The notes below the pieces were generated by a model. The model did no database searches and was not told where the DNA came from. It worked only from the letters and a program-made list of their open reading frames with translations. The translations under genes were made by a program, and so were the position numbers. A DNA stretch of 64,000 bases from Pelomonas sp047654805 (GTDB lineage Bacteria > Pseudomonadota > Gammaproteobacteria > Burkholderiales > Burkholderiaceae_C). The DNA lies in the NCBI RefSeq assembly GCF_047654805.1, contig NZ_JASGIV010000001.1, positions 186,001 to 250,000 on the forward strand, read 5' to 3'. Position 1 is the first letter of the stretch. Each line of letters opens with the position of its first letter. This document shows positions 17,069-25,601 of this stretch, one piece after another.

Positions 17069-17739
17069 CGGGTGCCGAAAACCGCCGTGCCGATGCGCAC
17101 CATCGTGGAGCCTGCCACGATGGCCGCCTCCAGGTCGGCGCTCATGCCCAGGGACAGCGTGTCCACGTCCAGTCCCTCGGCCTTCAGCGCGTCGAACAGG
17201 GCGGCCATCGCGCGATGCTGGGTGGCAGCCTCGGGGCCGGGCTCGGGAATGGCCATCAGCCCGCGCAGTCTCAGGCGGGGCAGAGCGGCCACCTGGCGGG
17301 CCAATGGTGCCACCTCGGCCGGCAGCAGGCCGTTCTTGCTGGCCTCGCCGCTGATGTTGACCTGCAGGCAGACGCTCAGTGGTTGCAGTTCGGCCGGGCG
17401 CTGTTCCGACAGCCGCTCGGCGATCTTGAGTCGGTCCACACTGTGCACCCAGTCGAACTGTTCGGCCACGGACCGGGTCTTGTTCGACTGCAGCGGGCCG
17501 ATCAGATGCCATTCGATCTGGCTGCGCAGGTCGATGAGGGCCTCGATCTTGGCCAGGCCCTCCTGGACATAGTTCTCGCCGAAGGCCCTGGCTCCGGCTG
17601 AGAAGGCCTCGCGCACGGCGGAGGCCGGGAAGGTCTTGCTGACCGCCAGCAGGCGGACCGCGTCGGGTGCACGGCCGGCTGAGACACATGCCGCAGCAAT
17701 GCGGTTTTTGGTGGCTTGCAGGGAGTCGGAGATCGCCAT
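17065..17739 (-). CDS. yggS: YggS-family PLP homeostasis protein
   Basis: A 224-residue single-domain alanine-racemase-like barrel. It includes the PLP lysine Lys35 in LAVSKTF, then GENYVQE and the phosphate-binding LSLGMSADLEAAI near the C-terminus. YggS/PLPBP proteins buffer pyridoxal phosphate and affect amino-acid pools. It is divergent from pilT with only 27 bases between start codons (a common order in proteobacteria) and is translationally coupled to the MocR gene. Confidence 0.93.
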   Translation of the reverse strand: MAISDSLQATKNRIAAACVSAGRAPDAVRLLAVSKTFPASAVREAFSAGARAFGENYVQEGLAKIEALIDLRSQIEWHLIGPLQSNKTRSVAEQFDWVHSVDRLKIAERLSEQRPAELQPLSVCLQVNISGEASKNGLLPAEVAPLARQVAALPRLRLRGLMAIPEPGPEAATQHRAMAALFDALKAEGLDVDTLSLGMSADLEAAIVAGSTMVRIGTAVFGTR

Positions 17740-17766
17740 AATGAAACGAGGACTCCACTGCACACC

Positions 17767-18810
17767 ATGGACATCACTCAGCTGCTGGCATTCTCGGTCA
17801 AGAACAAGGCATCGGACCTGCACCTTTCGGCCGGCCTGCCGCCGATGATCCGGGTACACGGCGATGTGCGCCGCATCAATGTCGAGGCGCTGGACCACCG
17901 CGCGGTCCACGACATGGTCTACGACATCATGAACGACTCCCAGCGCAAGGTGTACGAGGAGACGCTGGAGGTCGACTTCTCCTTCGAGATCCAGGGCCTG
18001 GCGCGCTTTCGCGTCAACGCCTTCAACCAGAACCGCGGCGCAGGCGCCGTGTTCCGGACCATTCCGAGCAAGATCCTCAGCCTGGAGCAGCTTGCCGCGC
18101 CCAAGGTCTTCGCCGAGCTGGCGCTGAAGCCTCGCGGCATGGTGCTCGTCACCGGACCGACCGGATCGGGCAAGAGCACGACGCTGGCGGCCATGATCAA
18201 CCACCTCAACGAGAACGAGTACGGACACATCCTCACCATCGAGGACCCGATCGAGTTCGTGCACGAGTCCAAGAAGAGCCTGATCAACCAGCGGGAAGTC
18301 GGGCCGCACACGCACAGCTTCAGCAACGCGCTGCGTTCGGCGCTGCGCGAAGACCCGGACTGCGTGCTGGTCGGCGAAATGCGTGACCTGGAAACCATCC
18401 GCCTGGCGCTGACGGCCGCCGAGACGGGGCACCTGGTGTTCGGGACCCTGCACACCTCGTCGGCGGCCAAGACGGTGGACCGCATCGTCGACGTCTTCCC
18501 CGCTGCCGAAAAGGAGATGGTGCGGGCGATGGTGTCCGAGTCGCTGGTGGCGGTCATTTCGCAGAGCCTGTGCAAGCTCAAGGATGGCACCGGCCGCGTC
18601 GCGGCTCACGAGATCATGCTGGGCACCTCGGCCATCCGCAATCTGATCCGCGAGAACAAGGTGGCGCAGATGTACTCGTCCATCCAGACAGGCAACTCGC
18701 AGGGCATGCAGACGCTGGACCAGAACCTTACAGACCTCGTCCGCCGCAACATCATCTCGCCCGCGGAAGCGCGAGCCAAGGCCAAGTTCCCCGAGAACTT
18801 CCCTGGCTAG
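17767..18810 (+). CDS. pilT: Type IV pilus retraction ATPase PilT
   Basis: A 347-residue hexameric ATPase that powers pilus retraction for twitching motility. Walker A is GPTGSGKST (130-138), the Asp box is TIEDPIEFVH, Walker B is in DCVLVGEMRD, and the His box is HLVFGTLHTSSAAKT. The AIRNLIRE motif, typical of PilT and needed for retraction, is present. The length matches the family. It is followed by pilU after a 152-base gap containing a hairpin. Confidence 0.96.
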   Translation: MDITQLLAFSVKNKASDLHLSAGLPPMIRVHGDVRRINVEALDHRAVHDMVYDIMNDSQRKVYEETLEVDFSFEIQGLARFRVNAFNQNRGAGAVFRTIPSKILSLEQLAAPKVFAELALKPRGMVLVTGPTGSGKSTTLAAMINHLNENEYGHILTIEDPIEFVHESKKSLINQREVGPHTHSFSNALRSALREDPDCVLVGEMRDLETIRLALTAAETGHLVFGTLHTSSAAKTVDRIVDVFPAAEKEMVRAMVSESLVAVISQSLCKLKDGTGRVAAHEIMLGTSAIRNLIRENKVAQMYSSIQTGNSQGMQTLDQNLTDLVRRNIISPAEARAKAKFPENFPG

Positions 18811-18859
18811 AGCGGTTTGCCCCCGGTTCGGCGGGCACGCCGGGCCATCTCCGAGGGGG

Positions 18860-18892
18860 CAATCCTATGCGCGCGGGGCGCCCATAGGATTG
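18860..18892. repeat. Perfect inverted repeat between pilT and pilU
   Basis: Ten-base arms CAATCCTATG (18860-18869) and CATAGGATTG (18883-18892) are exact complements. The 13-base middle can itself pair GCGC with GCGC, leaving a GGG loop. No T-run follows, so it may be an mRNA-stabilising hairpin, a weak terminator that lowers pilU expression, or a protein site. It lies 50 bases after the pilT stop and 70 bases before the pilU start. Confidence 0.6.
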
Positions 18893-18962
18893 CATCGCGG
18901 GTCGTCTTGGGAGCGGCCCGGCGCTCGGCCCGAATACGGCAGTCATTCGCATTGGATCAACC

Positions 18963-20099
18963 ATGGAACGCGACCAGGCCTCGAAATTCATCAACGACCT
19001 GCTGCGGCTGATGCTGTCGCGCAAGGGTTCCGACCTGTTCCTGACCGCCGAGTTTCCGCCGGCCATCAAGGTCGACGGCAAGCTCACCAAGGTCTCGCCG
19101 CAGCCGCTGACCGGCCAGCACACGCTGCAACTAGCCCGTTCCATCATGAACGACAAGCAGGCCGCCGAGTTCGAGCGCACCAAGGAGTGCAATTTCGCGA
19201 TCTCGCCGCACGGCATCGGGCGCTTCCGCGTGAACGCCTTCTTGCAGCAGGGCCAGGTCGGCCTGGTGCTGCGGACCATCCCATCCACGCTGCCCACCAT
19301 CGCCTCGCTGGACCTGCCCGTCGTGCTGCGCGAGGTGGTGCAGCACAAGCGCGGCCTGGTCATCGTCGTCGGCGCCACGGGTTCGGGCAAGAGCACCTCG
19401 CTGGCAGCCATGATCGACGAGCGTAACGAGACGACCTACGGGCACATCGTGACCATCGAGGACCCGATCGAGTTCGTGCACCCGCACAAAAACTGCATCG
19501 TCACCCAGCGCGAGCTGGGCCTGGATACCGACAGTTGGGAGGCCGCGCTGAAGAACTCGCTGCGCCAGGCGCCTGACGTCATCCTGATGGGCGAACTGCG
19601 CGACCGCGAGACCATGGAACATGCGGTCGCCTTCGCCGAGACCGGCCACCTGTGCATGGCCACACTGCACGCCAACAGCGCCAATCAGGCGCTGGACCGC
19701 ATCATTAACTTCTTTCCCGAAGACCGCCGCCAGCAGCTGCTGATGGATCTGTCACTGAACTTGCGGGCACTGATTTCCCAGCGCCTGCTGCCGCGCCGCG
19801 AGGGCAAGGGCCGCGTCGCGGCGGTGGAGATCCTGCTGAACTCGCCGCTGATCTCCGACCTGATCTTCAAGGGTGAGATCAGCGAGATCAAGGAGCTGAT
19901 GAAGCGCTCGCGCGAGCAGGGCATGCAGACCTTCGACCAGGCGCTGTTCGACCTTTACGAAGCGGGCAAAGTCACCTACGAAGATGCGCTGCGCAACGCC
20001 GACTCGGTCAACGACCTGCGCCTGCAGATCAAGCTCAACAGCGAGCGCGCCCGCTCCGGAGACCTGTCGTCCGGCACCGAACATCTGACCATTCTTTGA
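18963..20099 (+). CDS. pilU: PilT/PilU-family pilus ATPase PilU
   Basis: A 378-residue paralogue of PilT. Walker A is GATGSGKST (137-145), followed by TIEDPIEFVHPH, a Walker B region in DVILMGELRDRETM and the His box GHLCMATLHANSANQ. The RDRETM wording and the longer C-terminus match PilU, which assists PilT in forceful retraction. The start ATG is at 18963. The gene ends 5 bases before the ATG of the dehydrogenase gene. Confidence 0.93.
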   Translation: MERDQASKFINDLLRLMLSRKGSDLFLTAEFPPAIKVDGKLTKVSPQPLTGQHTLQLARSIMNDKQAAEFERTKECNFAISPHGIGRFRVNAFLQQGQVGLVLRTIPSTLPTIASLDLPVVLREVVQHKRGLVIVVGATGSGKSTSLAAMIDERNETTYGHIVTIEDPIEFVHPHKNCIVTQRELGLDTDSWEAALKNSLRQAPDVILMGELRDRETMEHAVAFAETGHLCMATLHANSANQALDRIINFFPEDRRQQLLMDLSLNLRALISQRLLPRREGKGRVAAVEILLNSPLISDLIFKGEISEIKELMKRSREQGMQTFDQALFDLYEAGKVTYEDALRNADSVNDLRLQIKLNSERARSGDLSSGTEHLTIL

Positions 20100-20104
20100 G
20101 CAAC

Positions 20105-20995
20105 ATGAGTACCCGCAGCTACGACCCTGTTCCTCCCCGCCGTGTTGCCTTCCTGGGCCTGGGCGTCATGGGCCATCCCATGGCCGGCCATCTGGCACGC
20201 GCCGGCCACCAGGTCACCGTCTACAACCGCACAGCGGCCAAGGCCGAGGCGTGGGTGAAGGAGTACGGTGGTGCCTTCGCGGCGACGCCGGCGGAGGCCG
20301 TCAAGGGCGCGGAGCTCGTGTTCTGCTGCGTGGGCAACGACGACGATCTGCGTTCGGTCGTGCTGGGCGAAGCCGGCGCACTGGCCGGCATGACCTCGGG
20401 GGCCGTCTTCGTGGATCACACCACCGCCTCGGCGGCCGTGGCCCGCGAGCTGCATGCCGAAGCCGCCCGGCGTGGCGTAGCCTTCATCGATGCGCCGGTA
20501 TCGGGTGGCCAGGCCGGTGCCGTCAACGGTGCGCTGACCGTCATGTGCGGTGGCGACGCGGCGCCGTTCGAGATCGCCAGACCCATCGCGATGGCGTTTG
20601 CCAGGGCGGTGACGCTGCTGGGCGGCCCCGGCTCGGGCCAGCTGGCCAAGATGGTCAACCAGATCTGCATCGCAGGCGTCGTCCAGGGGCTGTCCGAGGC
20701 CGTGCGCTTCGGCCAGAACGCGGGCCTGGACATGGTTCAGGTGCTGGAGGTCATCGGCAAGGGTGCGGCCCAGAGCTGGCAGATGGACAACCGTGGCAAG
20801 ACCATGGTCGAAGACAAGTTCGACTTCGGCTTCGCGGTCGATTGGATGCGCAAGGATCTCGGCCTGGTGCTCGACGAGGCCCGCCGCAACGGCTCCCGCC
20901 TGCCGCTGACGGCGCTTGTTGACCAGTTCTACGCCGACGTGCAGGCGCTGGGTGGCAACCGCTGGGACACCTCGTCGCTGATCAAGCGTCTTTGA
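20105..20995 (+). CDS. NAD(P)-dependent beta-hydroxyacid dehydrogenase
   Basis: A 296-residue member of the 3-hydroxyisobutyrate/tartronate-semialdehyde reductase family. The nucleotide motif FLGLGVMGHPMAGHL is near residue 15, the substrate-binding DAPVSGGQAGA near 135, and the catalytic Lys lies in GQLAKMVNQ. The exact substrate (succinic semialdehyde, glyoxylate or hydroxyisobutyrate type) cannot be settled. The ATG at 20105 follows the pilU stop; a TTG at 20096 overlapping that stop is an alternative. Confidence 0.88.
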   Translation: MSTRSYDPVPPRRVAFLGLGVMGHPMAGHLARAGHQVTVYNRTAAKAEAWVKEYGGAFAATPAEAVKGAELVFCCVGNDDDLRSVVLGEAGALAGMTSGAVFVDHTTASAAVARELHAEAARRGVAFIDAPVSGGQAGAVNGALTVMCGGDAAPFEIARPIAMAFARAVTLLGGPGSGQLAKMVNQICIAGVVQGLSEAVRFGQNAGLDMVQVLEVIGKGAAQSWQMDNRGKTMVEDKFDFGFAVDWMRKDLGLVLDEARRNGSRLPLTALVDQFYADVQALGGNRWDTSSLIKRL

Positions 20996-21081
20996 GCGCT
21001 CCAGCCAAGCGCACCACCGCGTCGCTGCCGGTGCGTGCTTGAGCCGATGTGCGAGCGGGCCTTTGCCTCCGCGAGCATCGG

Positions 21082-21105
21082 CGCCCTCTCGCCCTCTCGC
21101 CCTCT
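21082..21105. repeat. Short tandem repeat, three copies of CGCCCTCT
   Basis: Three exact head-to-tail copies of an 8-base unit lie in the 223-base convergent gap between the dehydrogenase and BON genes. No coding or regulatory role can be read. Confidence 0.6.
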
Positions 21106-21120
21106 CGGTGACTGAGGCCG

Positions 21121-21151
21121 GACACATGGCGCTCGATGGACAGCATGTGTC
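21121..21151. repeat. Inverted repeat in a convergent gap
   Basis: Arms GACACATG (21121-21128) and CATGTGTC (21144-21151) pair perfectly around a 15-base spacer. It may act with the next hairpin as a transcription end for the converging genes, although no T-run is seen. Confidence 0.45.
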
Positions 21152-21190
21152 AGCTGACGGGCAGCGGTTCCGGGGACGCAGGTCTAGGCC

Positions 21191-21212
21191 GCCCAGCGCT
21201 GAAGCGCTGGGC
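21191..21212. repeat. Strong hairpin just beyond the BON gene stop
   Basis: GCCCAGCGCT (21191-21200) and AGCGCTGGGC (21203-21212) form a perfect inverted repeat, with at least 8 usable base pairs around a 6-base loop. It lies 6 bases past the stop codon of the minus-strand BON gene. The position suggests 3' end formation or mRNA protection, although the T-run of a standard terminator is missing. Confidence 0.5.
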
Positions 21213-21218
21213 GAGGGG

Positions 21219-21830
21219 TCATTGCTTCTTCGGCGTGATGCGGGCGAGCTCTTCCTCACTGATGATCTCGAACGCCCGCACCACCTTCTTCACGCCGCCG
21301 ACCTGACGTGCGATCTCGGTCGCGCGGTCGGCCTCGCGCTCGGTCACGCGGCCCATCAGGAATGCCTCGCCGCGCTCGACCACAACGTAGAAGGCGTTGC
21401 TCAACAGGTCGCGCGCGTCGATGAGCTTGGCCTTGATCTTGCCCTGGATGACCACGTCGTTGGAGCGGGTGCTCAGCGAGCTGTGCATCGTGACGGCCAC
21501 CTCGTTCATGACCTTGGTGACGTTCTCGACGCCGCCGACGATGCGCTCCACCTCAGCGCGGTCCGCTTCGTTGCGGGCCTCGCCGGTGACCAGCGCGACG
21601 CGGTTGTAGCTGTTGACGTTGATGTGGACACGGTCGCCCAGTTGCTCGCGGATGCGCGCGCCGGCCTTGAGCTCGATGGTCTGGTCTTCCAGTTGAGTGG
21701 CCGAGGTGCGGCGGTCAGTGGCGACCTGCACCGTGCCGACCATCGCGCCACCGATCAGCAGCGGCGCGCAGCCGGTGGCCAGCGTGCCGGCGAAGACGGC
21801 GGCAGTCAGGGTGAGGGTGAACTTCTTCAT
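21219..21830 (-). CDS. Dual BON-domain envelope lipoprotein (DolP/YraP-like)
   Basis: A 203-residue protein with a signal peptide and lipobox-like LATGC (Cys at about 21), then two BON domains (about 45-115 and 125-192). Both have the GxV-x-N motif style, for example LVTGEARNEADRAEV and LMGRVTEREADRATE. It corresponds to DolP/YraP, an outer-membrane integrity lipoprotein. The neighbours diaA-like, a yraN remnant and rsmI match the E. coli yra cluster order, which supports the call. Confidence 0.88.
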   Translation of the reverse strand: MKKFTLTLTAAVFAGTLATGCAPLLIGGAMVGTVQVATDRRTSATQLEDQTIELKAGARIREQLGDRVHINVNSYNRVALVTGEARNEADRAEVERIVGGVENVTKVMNEVAVTMHSSLSTRSNDVVIQGKIKAKLIDARDLLSNAFYVVVERGEAFLMGRVTEREADRATEIARQVGGVKKVVRAFEIISEEELARITPKKQ

Positions 21831-21849
21831 CGGGATCCCATCTGGAAGG

Positions 21850-22428
21850 TTATTCGTCGCTGCCGAGCAATTGCAGGTCGACGGCATCGGCCAGCGCATG
21901 CAGCAGCACGCGCTGGGCTTCGACAACGCGCGGCTCGCGCCCGTGGCTGACACGGATCTGGATGTCGGTGTCCTGCAGCAGGCCGCGCCATTCATCCGTC
22001 GCGCCGGGCGGCTGGGCCGTCAGCGCGATGATGCTCATCTCCTGTGCATGGGCCACCGCGAGGGCCGGCTGCCAGGCGTCGCGCTGCTCGCGCAGCGGCT
22101 CGATCATGACCAGTACGTCTCCCGGGTGGCCATGGGCCTGGAGCAGGCGGGCGAGATCCAGGCCGGCGGCGTCGCGGGCCTGGGCGGCCAGGCTCCAGGC
22201 GGCCAGGCCGGGGCGTTCCTGCTCGAAGCGGCCCGCCAGGCGGGCGGCCAGGTAGTCCGCCTCCATGCTCGCCAGGCCCTGGGCCGCGCAGAGGATGCGG
22301 TTGCCGCCGGTGATGGCGTCCACCACCATTTGCGCGGCCATCGCCAGCGGGCGGGCCAACTGCTCGGCGGCCTGGTAGAGCAGGTCGGCGCTCTCGAAGA
22401 ACTGCTGCTGGATGCGTTGTTCAATCAT
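21850..22428 (-). CDS. SIS-domain protein, DiaA/GmhA-like
   Basis: A 192-residue SIS (sugar isomerase) domain protein of the length of phosphoheptose isomerase GmhA and of the DnaA-binding initiator DiaA. The N-terminus IEQRIQQQFFESADL and the place between BON/yraP and yraN are as for diaA in E. coli. The phosphosugar loop is modified (CAAQGLAS instead of GNGGSA-type), which argues against isomerase activity and for a DiaA-type role. The gene starts at 22428 and lies 19 bases upstream of the BON gene. Confidence 0.8.
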   Translation of the reverse strand: MIEQRIQQQFFESADLLYQAAEQLARPLAMAAQMVVDAITGGNRILCAAQGLASMEADYLAARLAGRFEQERPGLAAWSLAAQARDAAGLDLARLLQAHGHPGDVLVMIEPLREQRDAWQPALAVAHAQEMSIIALTAQPPGATDEWRGLLQDTDIQIRVSHGREPRVVEAQRVLLHALADAVDLQLLGSDE

Positions 22429-22457
22429 GCGGCGCGAATGATAGGGTCAACCCGAGG

Positions 22458-22728
22458 TTAACCCGCTCCAAGCGTCGCTTGCAGCCCGGTGAGGGCCTCG
22501 TCGTCGGCGCGGATGGCGTCGAGGCGGCAGGACGGGCTGGCGTGGCGCGCCGGCTTGTGCCGGGTAATGCCGGGCGCGTAGACGAGGCGGCGCAGCTCCT
22601 CGACCGGCGGCGACTCGATAATTCGGCTCGGGAAGGCGCAGGCCCGCGCGCTGCAGATGGGTCGGTGCTGCATCCTCGCCCGCCGAGCCCGTCTCGGCAC
22701 GCCTTGAACGAGAGCTTCCGTTGAACAT
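22458..22728 (-). pseudogene. yraN: Degenerate yraN (UPF0102 endonuclease-like) remnant
   Basis: Two frames carry the ends of a YraN protein. From 22728 to about 22605 one frame reads GSAGEDAAPTHLQRAGLRL then NYRVA, as in YraN N-termini. From about 22601 to 22458 another frame reads LRRLVY, then PSCRLDAI and LQATLGAG, as in YraN C-termini. About 35 residues normally between them are missing, including the nuclease-like GGEIDL and FVEV segments, and the frames do not join. The site, divergent from rsmI and upstream of the diaA-like gene, is the usual place of yraN. The family match is from memory. Confidence 0.6.
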
Positions 22729-23647
22729 TGACGCCTCCCTGCTTCGCCAGGCCGCTCAGGCCGCGGCCGGCGGCCAGCAGTACCCGTCCGCCACGCTCTA
22801 TCTCGTCGCGACGCCCATCGGCAATCTTGCTGACCTCAGCCTGCGCGTCATCCACGCGCTGGGCCTTGTGGATGCGCTGGCCTGTGAAGACACCCGCCAG
22901 GGCGGCGCGCTGCTGCGCCATCTGGGGTTGCACAAACCGCTGATCGCGCTGCACCAGCACAACGAGCGCGAGGCCAGCGCCCAGGTGCTGGCGCGGCTGG
23001 CTGCAGGCGAGCGTGTCGCCTATGCATCCGATGCCGGCACGCCGGCCATCTCCGACCCCGGCGCCGTGCTCGTGCAAGAGGTGGTGGCCGCCGGCCACCG
23101 CGTGCTGCCGCTGCCTGGGCCCAGCAGCGCGGTGACGGCCCTCAGCGTCGCGGGCGACACGGCGGCGCAGGGCTTCGCCTTCGCCGGTTTCCTGCCAACC
23201 AAGGGGGGCGAACGCCGTGTGGCGCTCCAGGCCCTGCTGGCGGCCGAGGCCCAGAGCCAAGTGGTCTTCGAGGCCCCGCATCGCATTGAGGACCTGATCG
23301 CGCTGCTGGCCGAACTGGCGCCCGAGCGTCGCGTGACGGTCTGTCGCGAATTGACCAAGCAGTTCGAGACCGTGTACACGGCCGCGGCGGCGACGCTGCC
23401 CGGGTGGCTCGCGGCCGACGCCCAGCGCCAGCGGGGCGAGTTCGTGCTGGTGCTACATGCCCGCGCTGCGCAGGCCGCGGCGCAGGGCGACCTGCCGGCC
23501 GAGGCGCTGCGCGTGCTGGGACTGTTGGCGACAGAGCTGCCGCTGAAGCAGGCCGTCGCGCTGACGGCGCAGATCAGCGGCGCACCGCGCAACCGGCTCT
23601 ACGAGGCCGGCCTCGAGCTGAAGCGCAGCGGCGACGACGTGCACTGA
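22721..23647 (+). CDS. rsmI: 16S rRNA (cytidine1402-2'-O)-methyltransferase RsmI
   Basis: A 308-residue SAM-dependent methylase of the tetrapyrrole methylase fold. Family motifs are visible: LYLVATPIGNLADLSLR, CEDTR, YASDAGTPAISDPG, PLPGPSSAVTAL and FEAPHRI. It 2'-O-methylates C1402 of 16S rRNA. No ATG is available at the N-terminus, so a TTG at 22721 is the likely start; it overlaps the start region of the divergent yraN remnant. Confidence 0.95.
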   Translation: MNIDASLLRQAAQAAAGGQQYPSATLYLVATPIGNLADLSLRVIHALGLVDALACEDTRQGGALLRHLGLHKPLIALHQHNEREASAQVLARLAAGERVAYASDAGTPAISDPGAVLVQEVVAAGHRVLPLPGPSSAVTALSVAGDTAAQGFAFAGFLPTKGGERRVALQALLAAEAQSQVVFEAPHRIEDLIALLAELAPERRVTVCRELTKQFETVYTAAAATLPGWLAADAQRQRGEFVLVLHARAAQAAAQGDLPAEALRVLGLLATELPLKQAVALTAQISGAPRNRLYEAGLELKRSGDDVH

Positions 23648-23668
23648 AGGCCGCCCTTGGCGGCGGGT

Positions 23669-24022
23669 TCAGCCCGGCGCGCTGGCGGCGCGGGCGTTGT
23701 GGCGCTTGCGGTGGATGTCGCGGCTGGCGCCGTCCTGCATCGCGGTCAGGCGACGGCGTTCCTTGGCCGTTACCGTGCCGTCGGACTTGGCCTTGGACTC
23801 GGCGTTGTCGATGCGTGCCTGCTCCTTCTCCAGGCGCTGGGTCTCGCGCGGCGTCAGGCTGCCGTTCTCCGCACCCTGTGCAATACGGGCCTGCTGGCGA
23901 GCTTCGCGCTTGTCGATGCGCGGGGTGTTGGTGCCGGGTGCGGAGGCTGCGGGCGCCTGGGCGAAGGCGCTCGCCCCGGCCAGGGCGAGCAGGGCGATCA
24001 GGGCTTTGCGAGAGGTCTTCAT
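23669..24022 (-). CDS. Small exported basic protein of unknown function
   Basis: A 117-residue protein: a signal peptide ending at AFAQA (about residue 23), then a charged, helix-prone mature part rich in Arg, Lys, Glu, Ala and Gln (EARQQARIAQGAENG, ETQRLEKEQARIDN). A repeated pattern, G-x-LTPRE/TVTAKE followed by RRL, suggests two related helical units. AGGAGT precedes the ATG at 24022. I do not recognise a named family. Confidence 0.65.
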   Translation of the reverse strand: MKTSRKALIALLALAGASAFAQAPAASAPGTNTPRIDKREARQQARIAQGAENGSLTPRETQRLEKEQARIDNAESKAKSDGTVTAKERRRLTAMQDGASRDIHRKRHNARAASAPG

Positions 24023-24137
24023 CGAGGACTCCTGGTGGTGTCGGGTTGCAAGCTCGTCCACAACGAAGCCCTTGTAACAACCGACGACATGGCCCGAGTA
24101 AAGAAGCATGTCCGCGATGGCTTCCTAGAATCGGCCC

Positions 24138-25601
24138 ATGATCGCCGTCGAACCCACCCTGGCCCGCCTGGCCACCGCCCGCTCGCAACTGCTGGAGCCC
24201 TTCGGTCTCAGCGAGGCATCGCTGTCGCAGGCGTTGCGTCTCATCACCGAACACCGCGTCGATGATGCCGACCTGTACTTCCAGACCACGCGAGCCGAGG
24301 GATGGAGCCTCGAGGAGGGCATCGTCAAGAGTGGCAGCTTCAGCATCGACCAGGGCGTCGGCGTGCGTGCCGTGGCGGGTGAGAAGACGGCCTTCGCCTA
24401 TTCGGACGACATCTCGCTGGAGTCGCTGCTCGATGCGGCCCGCACGGTGCGTACCATCGCCGCGGCCGGCCAGAGCCGCAAGGTCAAGGTGCCCTCCCAG
24501 GGCCGTGTGGCCGGCAGCCGCGAGCTGTATGGCGTGGCCGACCCTATCGCCAGCCTGGACAGCGCCGCCAAGGTCGCGCTGTTGGAGCGCGCCGAGAAGA
24601 TGGCCCGCGCCAAGGACCCGCGCGTGGCCCAGGTCATGGCCGGCCTGGCTGCCGAGCACGAGGTGGTGCTGATAGCCCGCGCCGACGGCACGCTGGCGGC
24701 AGACGTGCGTCCGCTGGTGCGGCTGTCGCTGACCGTCATTGCCGAGAGCAACGGTCGCCGCGAGGTGGGCTCGGGCGGTGGCGGCGGGCGCTTCGGCCTG
24801 GCCTATTTCACCGACGAGATGATCGCCAGCTACGTCGAGCAGGCCGTGCACGCGGCGCTGACGAACCTGGACAGCCGCCCGGCGCCGGCCGGCGAGATGA
24901 CCGTGGTGCTTGGGCCCGGCTGGCCAGGCGTTCTGCTGCACGAAGCCGTGGGCCACGGCCTGGAGGGTGATTTCAATCGCAAGGGCTCGAGCGCCTTCTC
25001 CGGCCGCATCGGCCAGCGGGTCGCTGCCAAGGGCGTCACGGTGCTGGATGACGGCACCCTCCCCGACCGCCGCGGCTCGCTGAACGTGGACGACGAGGGT
25101 GCAGCCAGCCAGCGCAACGTGCTCATCGAGGACGGCATCCTGAAGGGCTACATCCAGGACGCGATGAACGCGCGGCTGATGAAGACAGCCCCCACCGGCA
25201 ACGGCCGCCGCGAGAGCTATGCCCACGTGCCCATGCCGCGCATGACCAACACCTACATGCTCGGCGGCAAGGACGACCCCCAGGAGATCGTGGCGTCCAT
25301 CAAGAAGGGCCTGTACGCCACCAATTTCGGCGGCGGCCAGGTCGACATCACCAGCGGCAAGTTCGTGTTCTCGGCGAGCGAGGCCTACTGGGTCGAGAAC
25401 GGCAGGATCCAGTACCCGGTCAAGGGCGCCACCATCATCGGCAACGGCCCGGACGCGCTGACGCGCGTCAGCATGATCGGCAACGACATGGCGCTGGACA
25501 CCGGCGTGGGGGTCTGCGGCAAGGAAGGCCAGAGCGTGCCGGTGGGTGTGGGCCAGCCGACGCTGCGCATCGATGGATTGACGGTGGGCGGAACGGCCTG
25601 A
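24138..25601 (+). CDS. tldD: Metalloprotease TldD
   Basis: A 487-residue TldD, partner of PmbA/TldE in a heterodimeric cytosolic protease that matures microcin B17 and degrades CcdA in E. coli. The active-site motif HEAVGHGLEGD starts at residue 268 (HExxxH). Conserved DDGT, DDEG and the C-terminal GxGVCGKEGQSVPVG are present. No pmbA is in the window. It ends flush against the convergent thioesterase gene. Confidence 0.95.
   Translation: MIAVEPTLARLATARSQLLEPFGLSEASLSQALRLITEHRVDDADLYFQTTRAEGWSLEEGIVKSGSFSIDQGVGVRAVAGEKTAFAYSDDISLESLLDAARTVRTIAAAGQSRKVKVPSQGRVAGSRELYGVADPIASLDSAAKVALLERAEKMARAKDPRVAQVMAGLAAEHEVVLIARADGTLAADVRPLVRLSLTVIAESNGRREVGSGGGGGRFGLAYFTDEMIASYVEQAVHAALTNLDSRPAPAGEMTVVLGPGWPGVLLHEAVGHGLEGDFNRKGSSAFSGRIGQRVAAKGVTVLDDGTLPDRRGSLNVDDEGAASQRNVLIEDGILKGYIQDAMNARLMKTAPTGNGRRESYAHVPMPRMTNTYMLGGKDDPQEIVASIKKGLYATNFGGGQVDITSGKFVFSASEAYWVENGRIQYPVKGATIIGNGPDALTRVSMIGNDMALDTGVGVCGKEGQSVPVGVGQPTLRIDGLTVGGTA

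Noticed and set aside
17740..18609. Minus-strand extension upstream of yggS
   Set aside because: It is opposite pilT; the YggS family start fits the ATG at 17739.
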